DNA of 64,000 nt from Siderastrea siderea. Lineage: Eukaryota > Cnidaria > Anthozoa > Scleractinia > Rhizangiidae. Shown piece after piece: positions 12,228-21,608 of the stretch. Made by a program: the position numbers and the translations under genes. The stretch is taken from positions 46,588,569 to 46,652,568 of the forward strand of contig OZ034975.1 of assembly GCA_964030785.1 (NCBI GenBank), given 5' to 3'. The stretch's first letter is position 1. Each line of letters begins with the position of its first letter. The notes below the pieces were generated by a model. That model did not search any database and was not told the origin of the DNA. It was given only the letters and a program-made list of their open reading frames with translations.

Positions 12228-13197
12228 AGGTAAGTTGAAATGCTTCGTTAGCACATTTGTTCTGCACTTGCTATTCACAAGAGTCGATCGAGGCAAGTAT
12301 AATGCATTCGATATATTCATACAGCCAACAGAATGCGAGAAAATCACGAGCTCCGCATCTCTGAGTATCGATGGGCATTGCTATCCCAAATCTTTGGCTA
12401 ACTTTCAATGAGTAAGCAACTAACAACACAACAGCAGGAAGAGAAAGAATGTCACGAAGAGACAGTTGCATCGCTGTCCACCTATCTGAACCAAAAAACA
12501 AAACCTAGTCTAAAAGACCAACTGGTTACATAGTACAGTGTTCGATTTAAGATCTTTATTGAAAACAGGGAGCAAGTTTTCCTTGCGCAGTTGTACGTAC
12601 ATCGTTGTAAAAATAACAACAATTCCGCCAACAGATACATTTGTAATATAACACGAGCCCTTTTCTTTTTCTCACAGACTCTCGTGTACTGAGGACAGCC
12701 TCACTCCACAAGAAGGCGCCGCATATTATCTTTCACATCATAAACGCAACTGTATGCTGTGATGTTTCACTGTAATAAAATCAATTCGAAACTTTCATCC
12801 AAGTGTCTGTGTTTATCTCATTTGCGCACGCAATTCTACGCAACTATCGATCAGTGTTAGGCAGATGAAAGTGCCTCCGGCTGTGCAAAGGTTACAAGCA
12901 GTAGAATTTGATTTTAAGTTGATAAAGTTGGATGTTTCTTCGAGTCCGAAGAGAACTAGGAAAAAAAAGTGCCCAAGAGAGACTGCTCTGTTAAAAGTCG
13001 GTTTTCTCCCTTGCTATCACACTCCGCCTACTAAATTTGAATGAACCCTTGACACGTGACAAACACTTAAAGACGAGAGTTGAATAAAATTCCGCTTAGC
13101 GAAGCAGATCTCGACCACCACTTCCCAAGACGTAAACAATTATTTTCGATTAAGCTTCACTAGAATCAAACCAGACTCAAAATCAGTCTAAAGGAGG

Positions 13198-13753
13198 ATG
13201 ACGGGTTTCGGAACGGATGAGCCTTACCAAAACTTCGTCGAAGTGGTGGACATCGGAACATGGTTTAATTCAACACCGGATGTAAGGCTAACATACACGC
13301 CTAGTTCCCGCGGTCAGTACATTTCTCAGATTAGCTTTGCAATGAGAGATTTTCAACATAACTGACATTAATGCTCAACCTCGTTCAGATTTTCAAGTGC
13401 AGAGTGGTGTCGTAAAAGAGATATCTACTAGGATCACAGTTGTGTCTGATACAGGTAGCACTTACACCATCACCCGTCACCCACGAGGAAGTATGTATCG
13501 ATGAACACTTTATTAAACCTTTGTACTGTTGTACTGTTTCAAGTCACCGTTTAGATTTTGGATTCGTTATGTTTTGAACCATTTTCATTTGTGCAGTATG
13601 ACCTAAACTAGTATGAACTAGACCCTTTTGTTATCCCAACTGCTATAATAACCGGTAAACTAATCACAATACCGTGAAAATCATGCCCGGTTATTGTTTA
13701 CTACAGAATATGAGGCGAACTCTTGGTTTACTTGGGTATCCCGACGACCCTGA
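13198..13753 (+). CDS. Tandem-array paralog 7 (short 87-residue subfamily)
   Basis: Exons are 13198-13312, 13389-13490 and 13707-13753. Exon 1 starts MTGFGTDEPYQNFVEVVDIG and includes 'TPDVRLTYTP'. Exon 2 (102 nt) has 'FQVQSGVV', then 'RITVVSDTGSTYTITRH'. Here the Gly-Gly junction is changed: the codon is split A|AA and gives Lys. Exon 3 is 47 nt, with 'NSW' and a basic end 'SRRP'. The copies at 14887 and 17988 have the same total length and an identical exon 3 length. The next donor lies 5 nt after TGA at 13759, the terminal exon starts at 14172, and AATAAA is at 14281. The upstream 200 bases resemble those of the gene at 17988. Confidence 0.78.
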
Positions 13754-14865
13754 AAAAGGTAAGAGACGTAACCACAGTAGAATATCCTACGGCATTAAGT
13801 TCCCCGGGATAGAGACAAAAGATATTTGAGTCTTGTATAACCCTTCGTCTTCAAGAGTGCCAAGAAAAAATGAAAATTTCTTCTGGGTCATCGACAAAAA
13901 AAGCACAACACTAGGGAAAGATGTAAGTACTTTAATGGTGTGCTAGAGAGTGCTAGTGAGTTTATGTCTACTGAATTTTCCCCGGGAAAGCACCACTTCC
14001 TATTCAGGGCTTTGCAACCGTTACGGACTATCTTTATTTCACGATAGGCTGCTGAAGTACCTATTACGTTTCAACCGCCCGAAATTTTAGAAATTCGTCA
14101 AATGTAAAATGAAGCAATTTGTCTTGTTTGGAGATTACTAGCCTTCTTTCCTTTCTTTGTTTTTCTGACAGAGACCAACGTATTTCAAGGACGACCTCAG
14201 TTCTCCAGACCACGATGCAAAGTCAACTGCTTTAGAGTGTTCACTGATGTTACAAAAATTTATAGTTTAAATGACATCATAATAAATGGAAAACTTAAAC
14301 TCAAGTGTCTATATGTATCTTGTACACGTGATGCTAAACAACTATCGATCTACAGTTAGCCAAGAAAGAGCCAACAATATTGAACATACTCAACACAAAC
14401 GCAAAATAATGAGAAGAATCCAACTCCAAGGTCCCATCAATTCTAAATGACAAAAGGTTAAAGATGGAAGTTGTTAATTACCAGACAATCGAGTACAAAT
14501 TTAACTAATTAACATGTTTCCAAGGATATTTGCAAAAACACCACTTAACTGAAAGACAAGTACGTTCGCTTAACTCGATTGCCAATCACAGACGAGTTGG
14601 ATCTCCTATGAGGACACAAATTTGTTGCACTTCTTGTGCTCATAAGCCAGGTGCCATCCACCATTATTAGCATTTGAGCAAGAAAAAAATTTTGCGCAGG
14701 CGTACTAACAATTTTTCGACGCGTTTTAGGTCATATCTCTGAACCAATCAGCGATTTTTTTCACGAAAGTGACACATTATTCACAAAATTTCGCTGAGCA
14801 AACATCTTCGAAGAATTACCTTCACCTCGTGGTACGAAAAGAAATCGAACTTGAAAATTCTGACC

Positions 14866-14873
14866 TATAAAAG
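14866..14873 (+). promoter_or_regulatory. TATA-like box just before a family start codon
   Basis: TATAAAAG stands 21 nt before the ATG at 14887. A TATA box normally sets transcription about 25-30 nt downstream, which would place the cap site inside the first codons. An in-frame ATG at 14908 could then be used. Alignment with the paralogs favours the first ATG, so the box may be fortuitous. Confidence 0.35.
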
Positions 14874-14886
14874 GCCTACAAGAAAA

Positions 14887-15854
14887 ATGGCACAAGGTTA
14901 CCAGGGTATGGACCCTTATCGCTTTGAGGAAGTGGAAGTTAGCACAAATTACGATTCAGGCCCGAATTCCAAAGTAAGGCTTATCTACAATCATCGACCA
15001 GGTCAGTTCCCACCACAATTTTGCTTTGCAGCCAGGGGATCCGTCAATTGCTTACTGTAAAATTCAATCTTGTTTAGCTTTTCAAGCAACGAATGGTACA
15101 ATCACCAACATACAGACCACCATAACTGTGCAGGCACCGAATGGCCAAACCCACACAATCATCCGAGACCAAAATGGAGGTAAATATACATGAATACCTT
15201 AAAAACGTCAGCTTTAAGCTTGACTGTTATTCTTAACAATTTTTGCGTGTCTTCTTTGTTAAATATTCCTTTAAATGTGAATTTTCCGTTACACAGCAAT
15301 ATATCATTATGCTTTTCACAATTCGCTTCACTAGCAACAGTAAAGGCAACGCCAAGGTTTGAGACATAATCGCATCGACAGCAAAAATTGTTCGTCATCA
15401 TCGCACAGGCGACGCGGAAAAGGCCGCAACAAAGTCAGCAAGCTGAATGTTTCTCGACAAAACACGAGAACGTCGCGTAGCCAGTGCAAGAAGGGCAGCT
15501 CTCGCAACTTTTACTGCGCTAGCGGCATGAAATTTTCGGAAACAAAATCACGTCACCTGTGCAAGAAAAGGGTCCCTGTTTAGCCGCAGCATTAACTGTC
15601 CTCACTACTCGACGACCTCCATTCATATTGCATCATTTAAACACAATATTAGAAACCATTTATTTGATTTTGATACGAACTTGTACCTCACCGAAGCTCA
15701 TAAAATATTGTGACTTCCTTATTTTACCATCCACCCTAACTGCGAAAATAAAGAGTAAACAAATAAATGTAGCGTTCGAAATCATTTGTGGTTATTTTCT
15801 CTTACAGAATATCGACCAGACACTTGGCGGACTCGTGTAACCCGCCGACGATAA
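14887..15854 (+). CDS. Tandem-array paralog 8 (87-residue subfamily)
   Basis: Exons are 14887-15001, 15078-15179 and 15808-15854, phase 1 throughout, with introns of 76 and 628 bp. Exon 1 starts MAQGYQGMDPYRFEEVEV and includes 'SKVRLIYNHRPG'. Exon 2 has 'FQATNGTITNIQTTITVQ', then 'NGQTHTIIRDQNGG', the same strand-turn-strand layout as its neighbours. Exon 3 ends 'TRVTRRR', a basic tail shared with the copy at 17988. The next donor is 18 nt after TAA (15873). The 3' UTR intron is 1285 bp and contains a satellite array. The terminal exon starts at 17158, and ATTAAA is at 17222. The in-frame ATG at 14908 is an alternative start. Confidence 0.77.
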
Positions 15855-16093
15855 AAATATCCAGTAAACAAGGTAAGAGATGGAAACATAATATTAAAAT
15901 TGTCGATGTCTATCCTTCAACATATCTCGCTCATCTAGAGGTATTCCTCTGGACTTACTACCTCATGGCACTGTTTGAATAGAATAAAGTCTTCTTTAAC
16001 CCTTTAACACCAATGAGTGTTAAAGAATTAACAAACAAACACTACACTGCGACAGTACTGCTCAATATCTTTCATCCACAAATTCAAGTTAGA

Positions 16094-16960
16094 ACCATTT
16101 TGCACAGCATAATAAACAGTACCAAGGGAAAGCCTCTACACTTTAGGATTTCACTCGAAGACTAAAAAAAAATAGAAACGCCTTGTACAGCATAATAACC
16201 AGTGCCACAGGAAAGTACTGCTCAATAGCTTTCATTTGAATGGCCAAACTTTGGAAGAGTAGATAAACAGTGTGCACGGTTTTACAGTTTCCCGGTTTTC
16301 TTCAGCGGCTGTAATTTGAATGCCTACACTTAGGGATTTCATCGCAGACTTAAACCTTACAATTGCAACCACTTTTCACAACATATCAAGTACTACTCAA
16401 CAGCTTTCATTTAAATGGTCTCACTTCAGGATTTCAACTACAAACTGAAAACTTAGCACAATAAACAGTACCACAGGAAAGTACTGCTCAGTAGCTTTCA
16501 TTTGAATGGTCACACTTTAGGATTTCATTCACACCCTCCAAAGTTAGAACCACGTAGTACAGCATAATAAACAGCACCACATGAAAATACTGCTCAGTAG
16601 CTTTGAATGGTCAATTTTAGGATTTCATCCAGTGTCAAAAGTGATGATCACCTCTTACAGCATAATAGACTACCACGGGAAAGTACTGCTCAGTAGCTTT
16701 CATTAGAATGGTCACACTTTAGCATTTCATCCACAGACTCAAAAAGTTATAATCATCTTTTACAGCATAATAAACGGCATCATATGGAAAAACTCCTCAG
16801 TTGCTTTCATAATTACACTTCAGCATCTCATCCACAGACTCCAAAGTTAAACCACCTTGTACAACATAATAGACTACCAAAGGAATGTACCGCACAGTAC
16901 ATTTCGTTAAAATGGTCATACCGTAACATGTCATGCACAAACACAGAATTTAGAACCACA
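16094..16960 (+). repeat. Diverged 106-bp satellite inside the 3' UTR intron of paralog 8
   Basis: About eight degenerate units carry the words 'cagcataataaacagtacc', 'gaaagtactgctcaatagct', 'aatggtcacactttaggatt' and 'catccacagactcaaaagtt'. Spacing varies because of small indels. This is the reverse complement of the homogeneous array at 28.7-29.6 kb. Confidence 0.8.
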
Positions 16961-17414
16961 CGCCATGACATGATACTAGGAGGGAACGAGCGAAACAGCC
17001 AGTAAATGCAAAAGGCCACTTGCAATCTTGATTAAAAGAAATTGCACCCACAGTATTTCCCAGTTCCGTAAATAACAGCATTGAAATTGTTAAAATTTGT
17101 CGACGACTTACTAAGACCTTTCTACTTAAACCTTCCCTTTTCTGTCCTTGTTTATAGAATGCTCAGGAGTGTTGACATGTGAAGTCTACAGCCAGATTGT
17201 TAAAAATTGTCTTGAGTATGCATTAAAAGTCCTGTGTTGTGTTTAAACCTATCTCAATTTAATTGTTTACTTTATCGAGGGGCTTAAAACTCTTTCTGTC
17301 CCACCTAATATCGAGTTTTAATAGCCTGTGGAGTGAGGAAGAGAAAAATGCCGTGATGTTAGCGTGCGCTTCAGAGTTCACTTTACTTTAAAATTCTTAC
17401 CGTTTTAAATAAAG

Positions 17415-17450
17415 GATGTGATGATGATGACGATGATGATGGTGACGATT
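17415..17450. repeat. GAT/GAC-rich microsatellite
   Basis: Imperfect trinucleotide run of GATGAT and GACGAT units just downstream of the terminal exon of paralog 8. Confidence 0.7.
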
Positions 17451-17987
17451 TAAACTAAATTTTCTCTTTACTGTAATAAAAAAATTCAAACTTTTTGTTT
17501 GTCTGTATTCATATTATACACGCGCAATACAACTCAGTTTTCAGTCAATAATTAGAAAGATGAAAGTACCAACAACTGCCTCAACAGACTAGGAGTAGAC
17601 TCCTAAACCCAGGATTTGATGCCATGTCCACAATTTGGAAACAAACGCACCCAAAAAAACTTTGGTCTGCTCAAGAGAATGGCAGTAGACTTCCAAACAC
17701 ATTTGATGTTATGTCGACAACTTGGAAACAAACGCACATGAAAGACTCTGGTCTGCTCAAAATCGGTTTTCTCCCTAGCTGTTACTCCTCCCACAGAGTT
17801 TCAGTGACACACTGTACGTATCACACTTGACGCAATTTGAATAAAATTTCGCTTACAAAGCATATTTTTTGGGTGGCGCGAAAACAACTATACCTTGAGC
17901 TTTGACTAGAAAAGTAGCATTCAAGCATACCTTTCGTAACGCGACTTACCTTCACGTTGGACTAAAACCAAGAAGATCTGAAGAAAG

Positions 17988-18995
17988 ATGGCAGGATTCG
18001 AGTGGTCTGAACCTTACTACTGCGCCGAAGAAGTAGTGGACGTAAGAAGAAGTAGGAATTATTATGGAGACGCGGACGTAACATTGACATACAACCCAAG
18101 AACCAGAGGTTAGTTTCAAGTACAATTTGACTTTGAAGCCAGTCGAGTTCCGAGTAATTTACCTTCAAGTTCAATCCTGTTTAGGTTTCCAAGTACAGAA
18201 TGGTACCATCGTAAGCACAACCATAACAGTCAGGTCTTACAACGGGAACACTTTCACCATCACCCGCCAAGCCGACGGAGGTGTGTATATCGATAAAGAA
18301 TTCACTTAAACCGCTCTCATCCTCATGTTTCAATTTGTAAAAGGCTAGTACGATGTGTTTGTACATCTTTCTAGTCGTTATTATTTACAAGCTAAGAATT
18401 TGGAAATCTAAGAGAGAAGGAGCGAGCAAGAGAGCGAGCAACCTATTTTTTGCTAACAACGGCGACGCCATCTTGGTGTCACCAATGCGTGGCGAAAATC
18501 GCACGTATATCAGTCCCTACTAGTAAAAAAGGATCAATAACTTAAAATATTGAAGATAAAAGCCTATAGAATATCTACGAGTTGAGTATTTTTGCCAGAA
18601 AGTATGGGGTTTCCATGTCGCCAGAAAAGAATGCCTACTAAGCGATTTCCACCACGCGCTGTCACTTCGGCTTTCGGAAAAATGGCGTAGCTATGCTTGC
18701 ATAAAGACAATCGTCTAATCGTCTAGCTGCGACTTCTGCATTTCTCACCACACTAGGATCGTCTAGTTTTCCTTACACTATACTGTTGTATTATTTCAAG
18801 CCATGTCTAAACTGAGAGCGGATATTCTTTGATTTTGATACCAGCTTACTTTCAAGTGAATCGCATACTAGAAAATAACCTAACCTCTTTCATCATCCGA
18901 ACTTAGTTCTATAATAACGAAATTACTCCTGGTTATTTTCCAATACAGAATTTCAGGCGAACAGTTGGGGCACTCGAGTAATCCGAAGACGTTAA
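17988..18995 (+). CDS. Tandem-array paralog 9 (87-residue subfamily)
   Basis: Exons are 17988-18108, 18185-18280 and 18949-18995, giving 87 residues, with phase-1 introns of 76 and 668 bp. Exon 1 starts MAGFEWSEPYYCAEEVVDV, then a Tyr/Arg/Asn-rich stretch and 'ADVTLTYNP'. Exon 2 is 96 nt: 'FQVQNGTIVSTTITVRS', then 'NGNTFTITRQADGG'. Exon 3 matches the copies at 14887 and 13198 ('ANSW', 'RVIRRR'). TAA is followed after 20 nt by a donor at 19016. The terminal exon starts at 19727, and AATAAA is at 19801. The 3' UTR intron again contains satellite units (about 19095-19510). Its upstream DNA is alignable with that of the gene at 13198, so promoter and gene were duplicated together. Confidence 0.78.
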
Positions 18996-19094
18996 CAATA
19001 ATGAGAATCAGTGAGGTAAGAAATGGAAAAACGATGTTTAGACTTTTGATGTGAACAATTCTAAATTTGTCCTGTTTATTTGCTTTTATTCCAG

Positions 19095-19510
19095 TGAAAT
19101 GAATGCCTCCATGATGTGAAGATTTAAGTCTTTCCATCCACAAAGTAAAAAATAAGAACCACTTTGTAGTTTTCATTTGAATGACGGCACTTTAGGATTT
19201 CACCCACAGAATCATAAGTTAGAACCACCTTGTACAGCAGAATACTGTTTCATAGCTGTCATTTAAATGGCCACAGGTTAGGATGTCATACTGAGACTCA
19301 AACGTAAAAAATCTCTCAGTAAACGTCAGTAACAAAAGGAAAATGCTGGTCTGTCGCTATCACTTGAATGGTCATGCTTAACAATTTCAAAAAATAAGGC
19401 CAACCTTGCACAGCATATTATAAAGAGCAGCTTAGGAAAATAGTACTCAACAGCGCTTAACAAAATGACCACAAATCAGGATTCCGTCCACAAACTCAAA
19501 AATTAGACCA
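19095..19510 (+). repeat. Diverged 106-bp satellite units in the 3' UTR intron of paralog 9
   Basis: About four decayed units, recognised by 'tttaggatttcacccacaga', 'agttagaaccaccttgtaca' and 'gaatggtcatgctta'. Same orientation as the 16.1-16.9 kb array. Confidence 0.65.
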
Positions 19511-19811
19511 CACTAACTATGTTACTAGTAGTTTGATTCTAGAAGTAAAGGGTCATACCATTATTACAGGAAAAACAACACTGGTCTTTGTTGGGAACAT
19601 GCAATCTATAACCAACTGTAGAATTACCAGTTCTTAACTAAAAGAAGTCAAATTTCTTATAATTTGTAAATGACTTGGTAAGATAATTTCCTTTTCTGAT
19701 TTTTCTGTTCTTATTTACCTTTACAGAATGTGCAGGAGATCTGTGGTGAAGGACATCTGAGGATAACTGACAAAAATTTCTAAAACTCTTTTGAAAATGC
19801 AATAAAAAATC

Positions 19812-21119
19812 TTGTTTACTGTCCAACCAGTGTCGGTGTAGTTTCAAAATATACTTCAGAATTAAAACACTTTTTGTCGTGCCAGTGAAAATATAACACT
19901 ACGTAAGGAGCACTCAACTTCTTGGAATTTAACTGAGAAACGATAATACGCGCAATTAAAACGTGGGTGCCCACGAAAGAGAGACTTGAAACTGTAAACC
20001 AATAACAAACAAACGCACTCATAAACGCATGAAAACAAACACGCAACAGCACAAAGTATGATGAAAAATTTTACCTAAAGCGAGGCGCGCTTGAGACTTT
20101 GAGTAGTTTTCATCATTTCAAAGATAAGCAGTCAAGTTGGCGCATCACAAATAAATTCTACACCAAAAGAACCGACGAGTGTAGCAATCACCATATTCAT
20201 ATTAACAGAATAAGGGCTCTGATTCTTCATTATGACTGGATTTGCAAAGCCCCTTTTTCAGTTAGAACGCGGGTCCTTAACAACCAATTTTTCCGTTCAT
20301 TCATGATATAAATTAATAGAAACTGAATCTACAGTGTTATACAATTGCTGAATCAGCAACACTAAAATTGCAGAATGCTCAGAAGTGCTGTCGTAGAAAG
20401 GCAACAGATAGATTGTTTACGACACAATGTAATGAAAAGTCATGGTCTACAAATGTAACAGAGGGGATTCTTAAAGCGCAAAAATATAACCCTAGTTAAG
20501 TAACTCACAAAATGCATTATGACATCATTAACAATCCCTACAACCAAACGCCAATGTTAGCGATTTATCTTGTAGCAGGTTATAAGCCCGAATCTACCAT
20601 TTGTAGTCTTGGAGACTATAGCACAGGTAAAAATCGCCGAACAATCGATTAAACCCCACTCAGAATTTATCCTCCTAGAACTCGCAGTCGTTTAAAGAAT
20701 ACCTATATTCAGCTAGCTTTGTGCGCGCAGTATCATTGGTACAACGAAGAATAAACCTACCAGTTTATCTCTCTACGCGCACTAAGATGTCATGTAAATC
20801 AACTACTACAATTTGGTAGTCAACAAGTCGTGAGCAAACGGGCACAACAAGAGAAACTCTGGCAAAAGCAGAGGGCGCTCTAGAAAACGCACAAAAACAA
20901 TCTCGTTCCAAGAGGCAGCGTACCGGCTTTTGAACCTTGGTGCTGACCAAAAGGAACGCTGTCTTTATAAACGAGATTACACAAGAAAAGGAAACTTTCC
21001 TTCCGTCCTGCGCAGGAGAGCTTCCTATGCTATTCCCAAGGCGCATAGCGTCTGTAAATCGCTGAGAATATCATTTTGATGCAATTTCGCGCCCTCAACT
21101 GAACACAAGTCTATGAAAA
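19812..21119. other. Spacer between paralogs 9 and 10
   Basis: Apart from the orphan terminal exon near 20374 I see no exon. A minus-strand open frame at 20765-21046 overlaps the presumed promoter and shows no splice or domain support. Confidence 0.4.
20374..20450 (+). pseudogene. Orphan copy of the family's 3' UTR terminal exon
   Basis: After an acceptor-like 'attgcag', this stretch begins 'aatgctcagaagtgctg'. It closely resembles the terminal 3' UTR exons at 17158 ('aatgctcaggagtgttg') and 19727 ('aatgtgcaggagatctg'). No coding exons precede it before 21120. It is either an alternative last exon of paralog 9 or what remains of a deleted copy. Confidence 0.5.
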
Positions 21120-21608
21120 ATGGCAACAGGAGTACAGGGAGCAGAGCCCAACAACAATTTTTGTGAAATATTACATATCGGAAAACGTGACGACTGGCAA
21201 CAACCTATTAAACCCCATGAAATAACCATATTTTACAAATATAAATCGGGGAGAGAAGGAGGTAAATTGAACGCACAATTCCCAAAATGTTTAAGCCCTT
21301 TTATAAACTTATTGTTTCATTTACAACTTGCTTGCTACTCTACTAGCGTTTGATATACAAGGAGGAACTATCTTTGACATCGAACAAAGTGGACAACGAC
21401 AAAGCCTAACGATTGTTGCCAACAACGGAGAAACATTTGGTATCAAACGCGATCGCGGAGGAGGTAAGTCTACATCGTTTTGTCGCCGATTTGGATTTCG
21501 AGAGTAACTAGAGTATTTCAAATGCTTCTTGTTTGTTTTACAGTATACGGATTCACCGGCAATTCAGGAGAGAAATTTTGGGGGACGTACAATCGTGTCT
21601 ATTTGTAA
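21120..21608 (+). CDS. Tandem-array paralog 10
   Basis: Exons are 21120-21261, 21347-21463 and 21544-21608, giving 107 residues, with phase-1 introns of 85 and 80 bp. Exon 1 is the longest of the family (142 nt): MATGVQGAEPNNNFCEILHIG, then an insertion before 'EITIFYKYKSG' and the Gly-Gly junction. Exon 2 has 'FDIQGG', 'SLTIVANNGETFGIKRDRGGG'-type sequence, very close to the gene at 10499. Exon 3 has 'EKFWGTYNRV'. A donor at 21613 lies 4 nt after TAA, and a terminal exon probably starts at 22463. I find only a weak 'aataat' there. AATAAA at 21924 inside that intron could serve an unspliced form. Confidence 0.78.

Noticed and set aside
20765..21046. 93-codon minus-strand frame upstream of paralog 10
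   Set aside because: It overlaps the presumed promoter of a well-supported gene, has no splice signals or recognisable domain, and lies in GC-richer DNA where long chance frames are common.
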